From Cryptomeria japonica (taxonomy: Eukaryota > Streptophyta > Pinopsida > Cupressales > Cupressaceae): 64,000 nucleotides of DNA. Positions 1-11,903 of the stretch are shown here, one piece after another. The stretch's first letter is position 1. Each line of letters opens with the position of its first letter. Under the pieces are notes generated by a model. That model had not been told where the DNA came from, made no database searches, and worked only from the letters and a program-made list of their open reading frames with translations. The stretch covers positions 672,831,823 to 672,895,822 of the forward strand of contig NC_081412.1 in the NCBI RefSeq assembly GCF_030272615.1. Reading direction: 5' to 3'. The translations under genes and the position numbers were made by a program.

Positions 1-4
1 AGAC

Positions 5-2414
5 TTGCTATTTTTGTGTCACGGAGATGATGGATTCTTTTTCTATAGAAATGATTGTTTGAATGAGAAGTGCTCACAATGTGGTGGGTTGTCAAAGTTT
101 GTTTCATTTTTTCATGAGGGAAATGAACACAAGTTTGGAAATAATATTGTTGAGAAAAAAAGATATGAGATAGTGAAATATATGTTGAAGAGTGGAGGTG
201 AAGGTTCTAGATGCGAGTTGGTCTCTAAAGAAGTTAATGTTGCTGATTTTATTTTGGATTTTAATGAAAATATTTTCTACAAGTATGCAAGGCACACCCA
301 TAGGTCTTATTAGTTGGATCAACAATTTAGGATGTGTGAGAACTCTTTCCTGATTGGCACTATTATATCGGTGGTTGATTTTGCTGAAAACTATACATTG
401 CAACCAAAAAATGAGGTACAGTCTTAGTAATACAATTAAATCTAGATTGCTATTTTTTGCACATAACATATAGACATGCCTCTAATAGTACATAAAAGGA
501 CAGGAAGATAATTAGGGAGTGGAAGAACTCACAATGTCGGTTCACACTTTTTTGTACATCTTGATTTTTGCTCAAATCATACATTTTTTAGAAAATAAAT
601 GATTAAAGATTTAATAGGTCCCATTTGAACTAATTAATTGAAGAGAGTTAGATAAAAGGCTCTTAGATCAAAATTTATTGGATATAACCTCTCTACTTCT
701 AAATCATACTTGTAATGGAGTCTCCTTTCCAGCTTTCAAATGTTGATAAAAAACCAATTTTACATTAGCTTTTGGGGGGTCAAATGAATCTATTTAGAAG
801 TTTTATTTTTTTAAGTATTTAGCTCTTATTATAAGCTTTCCACATAGTATAATTTTTAATATATTTAATTGCATTGATATATTTATATTTTATTTATTAT
901 GAATGTAGGGTTTTCACCGTACATGAACTTCTTTGTTAAATGCTAATGGAAAAATAGTAAATGTCACCCAAAAAATTATGAAAAATATTTATGCACTAGG
1001 TATTGAATTCCTCTTTCCAACAAAAAAAAAAAGATTTGTGTTACATATACAAGTTATGTAATATCAAATTGACATATGTCAAAATTATAGTTTACTCGAC
1101 TTCAAATCTTAATAAAATATGAAATATTGAAGATAATGTTACAAAAGCAATTGCAAACACTAGATATGTTACAAAACAAAATTTGAAAGAATGGCGCTCA
1201 TACCTATTGTAGAAATTTTTTTTGCTATGTAGAATAAGTATCACTCTTTGAAAATGTTGTTTTTTTGAAAAAGAAACTAGTTTTCAAGGGAGATAGAAAA
1301 ATGGAAGTAAACTGATTCCAAAAATTATCAAAAAAATATTTTTAGAGTCTACATCCAAAATGACATAAATCACTAGTTCATATCATCTACAAATTCCTTA
1401 TGGTTTAGAAGTAATAGGTGTTTGAATCTAAAGTTGTTGTTTTTTTTAAAATGAATATTGCAGTGTCAAAGTTGGCAAAAAAGTGTAACCCACTATTGTG
1501 GGTTCACTTGAGTATCATTTTTATATGAGTGATGATATATCACACTCCTCCAAGTATGTGCAATATTTTTTTGAGAAATTTTTTAACTTCTTGTAGGAGA
1601 AAGGTATTGCAATTAATCGTCATTTTATATGGTCAGATAATTGCATGGGTCAATTCAAGATTTCTCACATGTTTGAAGAGAGATCTAGTTAAGGAGAAAT
1701 TGACAATTTCAGATGCAAAATTCTTTGATGCACATTCTATTATTTATTGGTGTACTTCAACATTGTCATAGGGATGGAAACTTTATTCAGTAGTGCACAG
1801 ATTGTTTTGATTGGTTGAGGAGAGCATGGTGTGAGATAGATTGGATTGTCAAACAATTAAAGATTCTTTTAAGATGCATTCATTTCATAGCTCATATACC
1901 AGTACATGGACCATTTGGACATGAGAATTGGCCTATTTTTGTCAAAGTTGTGTTCAGTATGATTAGGATCAGTGTGATTCAAGTGAGTGGGCTGATACGT
2001 GGTTTACACAATATCTTACTCCTTTATCCATCCATGTCAAATGATGATATGGAAAGTTCAGTTGAGTATGACCATCTTTCAGATCTTCTACAACCAGGAC
2101 ATTTTTTTGCAGTGGTTTCACCATAGGGGAATGAGGAGAGATCAAACTATTGGTTATCACAGTGTGTACAGGGAAAGAAGAAGCTAACACAGTTGGTGAT
2201 AGATGATGATGGGTTCACATATCCTACAAGTTTGGTTGTTTTTGCAGGAACTTGGTTGCGAACATACATGATTAGAAAGAATGGCATCCCTGCATTTGAG
2301 GACTATGAGAGACACAAAACCATTCATGTATTCACACCTTATAGTAGTTACAAATGTCAAGTTGTTGAAGCATCAAGCAAGACCGAAGACCAAAGAGTTG
2401 TGGATACTGAGTAG
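5..2414 (+). pseudogene. Broken gene of an uncharacterised plant protein family (FAENY / WSDNC-GQFK motifs)
   Basis: One frame runs from the window edge through 5-313, past a TAG at 311-313, to about 430. It holds a Cys-containing stretch (CLNEKCSQCGG) and VDFAENYTLQPKNEVQS at 374-424. Related sequence resumes near 1500 with EYHFYMSDD and WSDNCMGQFK at 1630-1659. After a frameshift and a small deletion come LVKEKLTISDAKFFDAHSIIYWC (about 1690-1760) and a 2193-2414 tail with a GTWLRTYMI stretch. I recall the FAEN...NEVQS and WSD...GQFK pairs from large uncharacterised plant and animal proteins, some thought to come from transposons; this is memory, not a search. The acidic residues could be catalytic, but that is inference. 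The 5' end lies outside the window. At least five stops or frame changes make it a pseudogene. It could also be a decayed DNA transposon gene. Confidence 0.5.
430..1500. other. AT-rich gap inside the broken gene
   Basis: About 1.07 kb between the two conserved parts of the pseudogene. Weak coding traces continue to about 590. The rest is AT-rich with homopolymer runs (A11 near 1021) and no recognisable domain. It may be an old intron or decayed insertion. I see no terminal repeats or target duplication that would decide between these. Confidence 0.4.
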
Positions 2415-2505
2415 TGTTGATCATAAAATAATACTGGATAGACTTAAGCAAAGAGATGACCCTTCAGGCACACTTGAGTAGTATATCTTTACTATCTCTT
2501 ATTTT

Positions 2506-2852
2506 TACCATGCATTTCATATAAAATAATGATCATAAAATATTAATGTTCAATTTTTGTTATGTGTATATTAAGAATGTGTTAAAAATGTAGGTTTACT
2601 TTGATGAACATTACTATTGCATCATGACTTTTACATGCACGTAGTGGGTACACTCGATATAGTTTGCATAATCCTACCTCTTTGTTAATATGACATCTTC
2701 ATTTATTATCATGCATTTAATTTCAAATAATGATCATAAAACTTTTATGCAAATGCAATTCTTTTTGAATCATTACAACACCATTGCAATACAGTTTTTG
2801 TATCAATGTAGTGGGTACACTCGATATAATCCCATCTCTCCATTTAACATTA
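2506..2852 (+). repeat. Imperfect direct duplication, unit about 170-200 bp
   Basis: Two diverged copies lie in the same direction. Copy one (about 2506-2703) holds CATGCATTT, AATAATGATCATAAAA and GTAGTGGGTACACTCGATAT. Copy two (about 2706-2852) holds the same landmarks in the same order. Spacing differs by small indels. No coding potential is evident. The GTGGGTACACTCGATAT core at about 2643 and 2809 is the best-preserved part. Confidence 0.6.
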
Positions 2853-3481
2853 TGTTTTTTATGTGTTTATGAATAAGTCTTGAAAATTTAGGTCATTTTG
2901 ATGTTCATGTTGCTTATGTAGGTTTTCATTTATATACAGGCATTGATCTACATAATCTTTGCTCTCAGAACATGAGGATGTCTGATGCATATGAAGTGGG
3001 ATGTTGTATTTATATATGAGTACATTGATGTAACTTTGTTATGATGATATATGATGTATTTGGACATGAATACAAATATATACAATGTATTGACATATGA
3101 GCACATTGGTGTAGTTGTATTGTTGATATATAATGTATTGTACATGAGTAAACTGATTTAATTGTATTGATGATATACATTTCTATAGTTTTATTATTTT
3201 GTTCACCTCAATTTGGAGGGCTATCCATTATTAATTGAGAAAATAAATTCCTTGAATCTACAAATTCTTTATTATATTATGATAATGGGATTGTTCTTAA
3301 CCTCTCACTTAAACCCCAACTCAACTCACTCTCCATTCATCTTCTCCGTATATCCTCGTCATTATTAATTCAATGTGATAGATTTGTATTTCAATTGTTG
3401 CTTCAAGAATATGGGGACACTAAAAGATGTGACATATTGTCTTTCATCTTCTCTATATATCCTTATCATGCTTAATTCAAT
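2853..3481. other. AT-rich intergenic DNA with a short degenerate tandem repeat at 3015-3180
   Basis: At 3015-3180 a degenerate unit of roughly 50 bp recurs about three times, each starting ATGAGTACATTG or a variant and ending in TGATATATxATGTAT. The flanks show no domain, RNA gene or element ends. Similar TCTTCTC-TATATCCT segments occur at about 3340 and 3450, another weak local duplication. Confidence 0.45.
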
Positions 3482-4308
3482 GTGACAATTATTTTTCCCA
3501 ACTAAAAAATTGCTATCCTAAAAATATCACTTTGAATCTTGTAAATGCAAGATAGGATTTTGTAGGAATCCCTCACAAGACCTCGTAGGTTCAAATAGAC
3601 CACTCACAAGTACCACAAATTCTGGGATACGACCTATCAAATTTGGATATTTTTTCACACTTAAGGCACTCAAAGGATGATGCTGGTAGGGTATGGCCCT
3701 AAGCGTTTGACCGAGTGGCCGAGGTAAGACAGGAGCATGCCTAGGGTAAGAATACCTAAATGGATGTGTTGGGACTAGCAATTTTCACCCATGACATGCA
3801 GAATGAGAAATTAGCCCCCTAGCAACTTTTCATTGAATGAAACTGACAATTTTTTTGCCAACCGATAAAACACTACCCTAAGAAGACCGTTTCAAATCTT
3901 GAAAATCTCAAAGAGGATTTTGTAGGAAGCTATCACACAACCCTATAGGTTCAAATAGATCATTTGGAGGTGTCATGAATTCCAAGATATAATTTGTCAA
4001 AGTTTGATAATTTTTTGCACTTAGGGTGCTCATGAGATAGCGTCGGTAGGGTATGGCTCTGAGAATTCAAATGAGTGGGGGGGTAAAATAGGAGCATGAC
4101 TAGGAAAATAATGCCTAACTAAACATACTGAGACTGATGATCCCAAGATGTGCAGAACAAGAAATTCTCCAAGTGGCAACATTTCATTGAATGAAACTGA
4201 CAATTTTTTTCTCAACTAAAAAATCATTGTCCTAAAAATACTGCTCCAAATATTGTAAATACAAGATAGGATTTTGTAGACAACCCTCATGCGACCCTAT
4301 AGGTGGAA
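3482..4308 (+). repeat. Tandem satellite block 1 (about 355-bp monomer, 2.3 copies)
   Basis: The landmark TTCATTGAATGAAACTGA recurs at 3829 and 4183 (354 bp apart). Each monomer also has a GATTTTGTAGG segment, CCCTATAGGTTCAAATAG and GGTATGGCCCTGAGC followed by a G-run and GTAAAATAGGAGCATG. The first copy begins near 3482. The block stops inside a monomer at about 4308, where the sequence switches to the LTR element. Small minus-strand frames through the monomers are by-products of the repeat. Confidence 0.85.
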
Positions 4309-4559
4309 ATCTGCTTGTATGTTTAATATTGTACATCACTAAGAAAGTACTCGGTATTGGTAGAAAAGATTTTGGCTTTGATATACCGTTAGGAAAGAAA
4401 CTATTGGATCTATTAAACAACATGGGAGAAAACAGAGAGAAGAATATAAATGAAAATTTTCAAGCACTAAAGGCTCGAATGAAGACAAGAATAAGACTGT
4501 CATAGGCAATTGTAGATAAATATTAGAAGGAATATGCTTTGTAATTAAAAGGATGAAAT

Positions 4560-7036
4560 TTGGATGGAGGTAGTTGTCCCTAGGACTATCTGGGTAACTA
4601 AAATGGGATATGAAATAGATGATAACATTATTGAAACCTATGCAAAAGCCCTCCTTGAAGCACCAAAGGAACCCTCTGAGAAAGTCTTTGGTAGTGCAGA
4701 AACAATAGAAAGTGGAATTTAGTCTAGGAAAAGGGTTAAGAAAGTTGAACAAACAGTAAGGAAAGGAACTAGACAGGAAAAAGCACTTAAGAAAGATGTA
4801 TTGAAGCAAACTAGTATCAAACAAAGTGAGTTGGAAGGACTTCAATCAGAAACTCATCTTTCACTCGTTGCAACTTCCTTTAAGATTGATATACTAGTGG
4901 TATTCAAAAGGGTAGAAAGGAAAAGAAAACCCTCACCGGTACCCTCAACCACTCCTAGAAAAACAAGACAAAAGCAACAGGAAGTGATGCCTCTAGTTAA
5001 GAAATTAACTCCTAAGAAGAAGAAGAAGGTAAAAAAAGACATTGCTCCACTAGATAAACTTCTTAGTGAAATAATAGAAGATGGAAAGCTGAAAAACATT
5101 AGAAAACTATACAACACACTCTCTGTTGATGACAAAGAAAGCATAGAAAATAGTGTAATTTTACACTTGGATATATCCAAGAAATTTTTTATGGAAATTG
5201 TTGATGAAATACCCAATGATTTGTATATAAGACTAGAAGCTAGAAGGGTAGCCATTGTTGAGATGGACAAGAAGATAAAAAAAAATTACTTGCAGTGCAT
5301 CTAGTAAACTCACTTGATGAGATAGACAAATTAATCAGTGAGGCCAACCAGATATTATTTTCAACTGCTCACCGACATGTAGCACTGATGGCAGGGAGAG
5401 TGAATGAGATAATAGAAGAAATTGTAGACCAATGGGACATATTCTTTATCAAAAAAGAGAAACAAGAAGAGCTACTAAGACCTAAGACCATTAGGGTATA
5501 CCAAAAGGACAAGGATAAGGGGAAAGGTAAGGTAGGTGGACCTCCAAGCCTAAAGATTACTAAAAACTTACCCCAACCTCCTTCAGATACTCCACTTGTA
5601 GAAACTACAAACAATTAACTGGCTATAGAGAGTATGGAGACTCATCAAGAGGATACAAATCCTGAGTCCAAAATTTTGTACACTATGAATATAGATACAC
5701 AAGAGGTAAATGTTTTGGTTGATAGAGAAACCACTGAGGATAAAAGGAAAGATGTGGCTACTAAGCCACTCACTATAGATGTTGAGGTTAATCACACTAT
5801 AAACATAAGCACAAAAAACCCTACCCAAATAGAGCAATCGGTAGAGGATACCACTGGTAAAACATTAGAAGAACCAGTAGATAAAACTAAAACATAATCA
5901 GGAGAACTGGCAATGGATAGTATAGAGGTACAAACAGAGAAACCAGAAGTGCATATAGAGAATACACCTAAGAAACTGGCTGTTGAGAGCTGAGAGAAAC
6001 CTTCTGAGACACAGATGGAGAAACTAGAACAGAAACAAGTTGAGACACAAATTCAGATAGAGATAGTGCCTCTGGCTAAAATTGAAAAGCCCAAACCTTT
6101 GCTAATAGAAATGCAAACACAAAATGACCTACCAGAGGTCGAGATAAGCAAAGTTATTACTACAACCAGTAGCATGGAGATTGGGCAAATAGTTGGGCAG
6201 ACATCTGGTACTTCTATAGCAGAATTCTAGCCTACAAATGTAACAGAAGTCCTACTAGACTCAATTAAGACAATCACAGAGTATAATACACAAGCCTATA
6301 AGGCTATTGATGATACAGTCCCCATTCTTAAATTAATTTCACCCAAGTGCATTGTGGATAATAAAGATTCTTTAGGTCAACTAGGCAAATTGTCTAAATA
6401 CATCACCAACAACATTTTGACAGTTGATTGAATAAATGAGGACATATTTAAGGAGAAAATAAATAAGGAGAAAGAGAAATTATTTGATGAAACAATAAAT
6501 AAGTGCATGGGACACATTGGCATCCTTTTACTGGCACTAAGAAAAACAATAATGAAGTTTAAGGAACTCTATAGAGATACATGCAAGACAAATGTTCTAA
6601 CAATAGATATAGATAAGGAAATAAGTAAGGTACAAAAGGAGATCAACAATATAGCTGATAACCTGATTGGTTCATCTGAACCATTATCTGATACAAAGAA
6701 GAAGTTACATAGTCTTGAGGAAAAACTTGAGAAATTTGAAAAAGAGAAAGATAAAATAAAAGGGAAGGCAAAAGACCTTAAATGTAAACTCAACCCCAAA
6801 TTGGACTACCTCATCTCTTTGAGAAAATAGATCTATGAGGCACTTGTTCAAGGACTGAAGACACCGGAGGAACAAATGCATCACCTCACTAATACTATTC
6901 AAAGGACAAAGGCTGCACTAAAAGATAGTAAAAAGTTCACTAAAAGACTAAATTTGGTATTAGAAGAACTCTTTCAGATTGTAACCCACAATATACAAGG
7001 ATCCAGGCAGGAAACACACTCCACTAACACTGAATG
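4560..7036 (+). pseudogene. Long charged, coiled-coil-rich frame of the LTR element, broken
   Basis: A reading frame of roughly 800 codons is inferred from frame continuity. Frame 4801-5304 shifts at an A9 run near 5278 into a second frame that stays open from 5295 to 7036 apart from scattered stops. The protein is rich in Lys, Glu and Thr: a KKKKKVKKD basic patch near 5016-5040, then a Thr/Glu/Val-rich middle (5634-6230) with repeated EKP and TQIEQ-type runs. A coiled-coil-like end has LEEKLEKFEKEKDKIKGKAKD at about 6715-6780. No zinc knuckle, DSG protease, RT or IN motif is present. It sits where a gag or extra 3' ORF would lie. Function unknown; a structural or nucleic-acid-binding role is only inference. 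Confidence 0.5.
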
Positions 7037-7224
7037 ACCACCTTTGTCATTGATGTCAAATGGGGAGTAGTGTGATGAGAAAAATGATTAGAACAAGACA
7101 TCATCAGCTCAAGGGGAGCATACATTTTTGGCACATAGTTTGGGTAAGACAATTTTGGTAGATTCTTTTTGGACATCATTTTGGACACTTTTTGATCTTT
7201 CTCATGAGTGTTGTCATCAATGTC

Positions 7225-7235
7225 AAAGGGGGAGA
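7225..7235 (+). promoter_or_regulatory. Polypurine tract
   Basis: AAAGGGGGAGA, directly before the TGTTGGC start of the 3' LTR. This is the expected plus-strand primer site. The same AAAGGGGGAGA lies (on the minus strand) next to the LTRs of the copia chain. Confidence 0.8.
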
Positions 7236-7236
7236 T

Positions 7237-8009
7237 TGTTGGCAAATGCACACTCCAATGAGAAATTGTAGCTGATCAAGTTATTGTCATTGATGGCAAC
7301 CTTACAATCATGTGATACTGACAAGCTGACCTAGGCATCGACATCGACAAACTCTACACCGACACACAGATCACTGGCACCAAAAAAGAAGATTACCAGC
7401 TCCATGACCAACAAGAATTTTGTATAAATATATTTTATAATTAATTGTAAAATCTTTTGAAAGCCGACATGGCAAATTGTAATATGACGCATATATGTAT
7501 AAGATCATTTTGTAGTGAAATATGAAAGGAATGTAAGATACCTAATGTGTGAACTACTAGGATAAGGGTGTATGTATATTGCAAAGCTTAAACTGGTACT
7601 GAATCTAGCATAGTAGATGCTAATCTGAAGTAGTAGAAGACATTGGATTTGCATAATCCAATTTTGTAAGTCAGTGTGACTTCTTTTGTATCTGAGCAGT
7701 GAGCTCTAGGCACTTGGCCTTCCTGCATGTGTAGGCCCCTATTGTAAATAGTAATATTCTCTTATTGGCCAGTAAGTGAATATTGTGGGTCACAAATCCC
7801 ACCAAGGTTTTTCCCCCACCAGGTTTCCTTGTTTAAATATTATGTTATGGCAAGATTTTTATGTTGTGGTTGTTCTTATTTGCTGCATTATTTCTGGTTT
7901 AGCAGTACAGAGTTTTGATATGCTTTTCATGTTATAAGTTAAGAAAATTAACATACCAGTAAGATACTGATTCACCCCCCCCCTCTGAGTATCTTTGGGA
8001 ATCCTAACA
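7237..8009 (+). repeat. 3' LTR of the truncated element (773 bp)
   Basis: It starts TGTTGG and ends CCTAACA, a short inverted terminal repeat. A TATA-like TATAAATA lies at 7433-7440. Near the right end are GTGTAGGCCCC, GGTTTTTCCCCC and a C-run (CACCCCCCCCCTCTGAG), the layout shared by the other copia-type LTRs here. No second copy of this LTR is in the window. Confidence 0.8.
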
Positions 8010-8979
8010 GTGGCAACTTTTCATTGAATGGAACTGATAATTTTTTTGCCAACTAACAAAATGTTGCCCTTAGAAGACTATTAAGAATCTTGAAAATATA
8101 AGAGAGGATTTTATAGGTATTTCTCACATGACCTTGTGGGTTCAAATGGATCATTCACAGGTGTCACGGATTCCAAGATAGAACTTGTCAAAGTTTAACA
8201 ATTTTTTGCACTTAGGGACTCAAGGGACAATGTTTGTAGGGTATGGCCCTCAGCATTCAAATGGTTGGGGGGACAAAATAGGATAATTCCTAGGGTAATA
8301 ATGCCTAAATGGACGTGCTAGGACTGACAGTTCATGCTCATGATGTGCAGTATGAGAAATTATCCCCGTGGCAACATTTCATTGAATGAACCTGATGAAT
8401 TTTTCACCAATTAAAAAATTGTTGTCCTAAAAATACTACTCCAAATCTTGTAAATTCGAGAAAGAATTTTGTAGGAAGCCCTCATGCAACCCTATAGGTT
8501 CAAATAGATCATTCATAGTATTCATGTATTCCAAGATATGACCTGTCAAATTTTAACAACATTTTACAGTTAGGGTGCTCAAGGGACGATGCCAGTAGGG
8601 TATGGCCCTGAGTTTTCATGAGAATGCTTATTGTAAGACTTCTTAACTAGACATAATGTGACCAATGGTTCATGCCCACAACATGAAGAATGCGAAATTC
8701 TCCCCATGGCAACATTTCATTGAATGAAACTGACAATTTTTTCACCAACTGAAAAAATTGCTATCCTAAAAAGACCACTTTGAATCTTGTAAATCTGAGA
8801 CAGGATTTTGTAGGCATCCCTCATGCGACCCTATAGGTTCAAAAAAATCAACAGAAGGTGGCATGGATTTTGGGATATGGCTCTCAAATTTTGACAATTT
8901 TTTACACTTAGGGCGCTTAAGGGACAAGACCGGTAGGGTATGGCCCTGAGCGTTCGATTGAGGGGGGAGGGGTAAAATA
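8010..8979 (+). repeat. Tandem satellite block 2
   Basis: Landmarks at 8020, 8378 and 8716 (358 and 338 bp apart) mark about 2.7 monomers of the same satellite as block 1. The block ends at the AAATA target duplication (8975-8979) of the solo LTR and continues in phase after 10141. Confidence 0.85.
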
Positions 8980-10141
8980 TGTTAGGAACTAGGAAGGAGA
9001 ATTGAGAGGGGGGGGTGAATCAGTTGTCAATAAATTATAACCCAAAACAAATTATTCCAACTTAAAACTCAGTGTCGGTAAAATAGATTAACAATTACAG
9101 TATTACTAGTACAACATAATGCATGAAACAGAAATAGAAACAACATACACAATGCATGACACAAAGGTTTTGATGTGGAAACCCTATAAGGGAAAAAAAT
9201 ATGGTGGTAAACCTTACCCACAATCAGATGATACTACTGCAGATAGTAAATGAATACAATAATGGGGTTTGCACATGCAGAAAGGCCAACCACCTAGAGC
9301 TCACTGCTTAATCACAAAATAGGAGTCACACTAACTACACAGTTGGATGGTTAAATCCAATAATTTAATTTAATTTAATTTAAATCCAAAAATATGAGTC
9401 ACAATGACTGTTGCTTCAATTTAGCATCTTCAATGCTGGATTCAGTACCGGTTTAAGCTTTGCACATGAGGACCAAACACCTTCATAACCTTTAACAACC
9501 TTCCTTCAACCTTTAGATGATATCTGTGTGATTCACACAAGGATCTACTTGTTTTTGCTCTTCACAATGATCTTCAATATTTGCACACACTTACACATCT
9601 CTTCCAAATAAGATCCTACAATTATTTATACAAAACCTAAGACCTAAGCATTAGGTCAACTCCCAAAAGATATTACATTTAAATCAATAATAAGTCTTGG
9701 TGTAATACAATACGTTGGCCTCAATACATTTACACATTATCCAATCAATAAATCATTTCCAAATCATGCCATGCAGACCTGGAACATGTTTTCCTATGCC
9801 GATTCATAACCTAGACCTATCTACTGGTTAAGGCAAATATGTGAACCTGATTAGACCAATATGAAAATTGCCAAATGCAAACTTCCAATCCATGTCTTCA
9901 ACATAACCAAATGATCTCCAGATGATAACAAGTCATTACCAACTTCTTGAGTTGCTGGTGACACATATACCGGTAACTGTGCATAAGCCAATATCCATGT
10001 CGGGACCACAATGTGTCAGTTTATCAACAAACCAATATAACCAGAGTGCCAAATCAACAATATAGACCTCTAGAAAGATAAGTGTTGACATCAATTAAAA
10101 AACCAATGCAACACAAGACGAAGTCATCCATAATACCAACA
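8980..10141 (-). mobile_element. Solo LTR (1162 bp) with 5-bp target duplication AAATA
   Basis: The plus strand starts TGTTAGGAACTAGG and ends ATACCAACA, so the minus strand reads TGTTGGTAT...CCTAACA. It is flanked by AAATA at 8975-8979 and 10142-10146. The uninterrupted satellite reads GTAAAATAGGAGC, exactly the sequence restored by removing the LTR plus one AAATA. No internal region is present, so this is a solo LTR left by LTR-LTR recombination. On the minus strand it has a TATAAATAA box near 9623-9631, a GTTTCCACATCAAAAC motif near 9175 and a C-run near 9010. The (AATTT)n patch at 9361-9385 is a local microsatellite. Confidence 0.93.
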
Positions 10142-10870
10142 AAATAGGAGCATTCCTAGGGTAAGAATGCCTAACAAAATGTTCCAGGATTGACGGTTCA
10201 CACGCATGATGTGCAGAATGAGAAATTCTCCCCGTGGTAACATTTCATTGAATGAAACTGATAATTTTTTTTCCAACTGAAAAATCATTGTCCTAAAAAT
10301 ACCGCTCCAAATCTTGTAAATCCGAGAAAGGATTTTGTAGGCAGCCCTCACTCAAACCTATAGGCTCAAACAAATCATTCATAGGTACCATGGATTCTGG
10401 GATACAGTTTGTTAAATTTTGACAATTTTTCACACTTAGGGTGCTCAAGGTATGACATTGGTAGGGTGTGGCCCTGAGTGTTCACCTGAGTCAGGGGGGG
10501 GTTAAAAAAGAGCATGCCTAGGGTAATAATACCTAACTGTATGTACAAGAACCAACTATTTGTGGTCACGATGGAAAAAATGAGAAATTGGCCTCGTGGA
10601 AACTTTTCATTGAATGAAACTGACAATTTTTTCACCAACTGACAAAACGCTGCCCTAAGAAGACCACTAAGAATCTTGAAAATTTGAGAGAGGCTTTTGT
10701 AGGAAGCTCTCACATGACCCTGTAGGTTCAAAAAATTCATTCGCACGTTTCATGGATTTTGAGATACAACTTGTCAAAGTTTGACAATTTTTCACACTTA
10801 GCATGCTCAAGGGATGATGTTGGTAAGGTATGGCCCTAAGCATTCAAATGAGTGGGGGGTAAAAAAGGAG
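10142..10870 (+). repeat. Tandem satellite block 3
   Basis: Continues block 2 in phase after the solo LTR. Landmarks lie at 10244 and 10606 (362 bp apart). The last recognisable part is the G-run and GTAAAAAAGGAG at 10855-10870, after which sequence becomes unique. Confidence 0.85.
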
Positions 10871-11900
10871 ATAGTGTATCTTTTAGTAGCTAAATGACAA
10901 TCAAAACAAGTTGAATTTTAGAGTTCATATATTCAAATCTTAAATATAATGGGCAATATGTGGAAGTGGACCTCTTCATAGTATCTCCCTGTTGAGACAA
11001 ATTTAATGATGGCAGATTGTTGCTAAATGTAACTGATCGATTATGGAAAAATTGCATTCCACTGTAGAAGATTCTTTGCTACTTTTTATTTTTCATTACT
11101 AAGTACATCCATATTATCATTATTAAAAAAACTAATATGGTCATTAAATTTGGTGACGTTTCCAAAGGCAACCAAATTTAACACTTCGGATTTAGATGAA
11201 ATAAATTATATACAATATCAAGGCTATACAAACAAGAAATGTGCATGCCCAGTCTGCCTAGGGCATCAAATATCTTCCAAAATAGAAATCCATTTGATAT
11301 GAAATAAAATCCATATGAAAGCCCCTTTAATCTACTCTCAAAATAACTAAGATTTATATTTTTCCCATGGTTAAAAGTTGCAATATGGTCAAACCCTTGC
11401 GCACACCTCTATAAATGAGGGTTTACAAACTGTTTTTACAAAAACTAACATAACTCATTCATTGCTTCATAAAAAAACACCAAACCAAAGCCAAAAGAAA
11501 GTTAACTCATTGCCCTAACTTTTCATAATAATTATACACCATTTCCAGGTCTTACATGGTCATGCAAGGCCTGGAAAGAGAGAAGATAACTATTTTATGA
11601 CTGCAAAACAAAGGTTTTTGAATTCCCAATTTCAATCAAAATATACTCCTTCTTTCTCTTCAGTTTGGATCAACATTACATCATTTAAATAGTGATTCCC
11701 ATCCTTGGGAACTCTCATAACTACCCTTTAACCAATTTAGAACTCCTCATTTATGCATTTTACATCCTTATTACCCTTATTTGGGTCTTTCAACACATTT
11801 TGGAACATTTCAACCTCACGAGGACCTTTTTGGATAATTTATGAAAAATGGCTTACATAGCCTTACAATATGATTTACAATGACTCAAATAGACCTTATA
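10871..11900. other. Non-coding stretch, possibly an old LTR or promoter fragment
   Basis: No domain or RNA gene seen. A TATA-like CTCTATAAATGAGGG lies at about 11409-11423, followed by a CA-rich stretch, which resembles a promoter/start region on the plus strand. At 11549-11583 TTTCCAGG and CCTGGAAA form an 8-bp inverted repeat around a loop of about 19 nt. I cannot define element ends. Confidence 0.35.
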
Positions 11901-11903
11901 AGC

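Larger units (their letters stand above)
4309..8009 (+). mobile_element. 5'-truncated LTR element (internal part plus 3' LTR) inside the satellite
   Basis: The right end is clear: polypurine tract 7225-7235, then an LTR from TGTTGGC at 7237 to CCTAACA at 8009, where satellite resumes at GTGGCAAC. The left edge (4308/4309) is an abrupt switch out of satellite with no LTR or primer site, so the 5' half is missing. Satellite phase differs on the two sides (about 125 versus 345 bp after the landmark). A deletion therefore removed the 5' LTR and some satellite. The internal part codes only for a charged protein, with no protease, RT or integrase. This suggests a non-autonomous element, or one whose pol was lost. 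Confidence 0.75.

Noticed and set aside
7237-10141. The LTR at 7237-8009 and the solo LTR at 8980-10141 as the pair of one element
   Set aside because: Opposite orientation, different lengths, no overall similarity beyond shared LTR-end motifs, and the solo LTR has its own target duplication.
10124-10746. Minus-strand frames with KKLSVSFNEMLPRGEFL repeats as a protein family
   Set aside because: They follow the tandem satellite monomer (also at 3527-4215) and are by-products of the repeat.
11409-11423. Host gene promoter (TATA box)
   Set aside because: No coding sequence follows on the plus strand; kept only as a note in the non-coding stretch.
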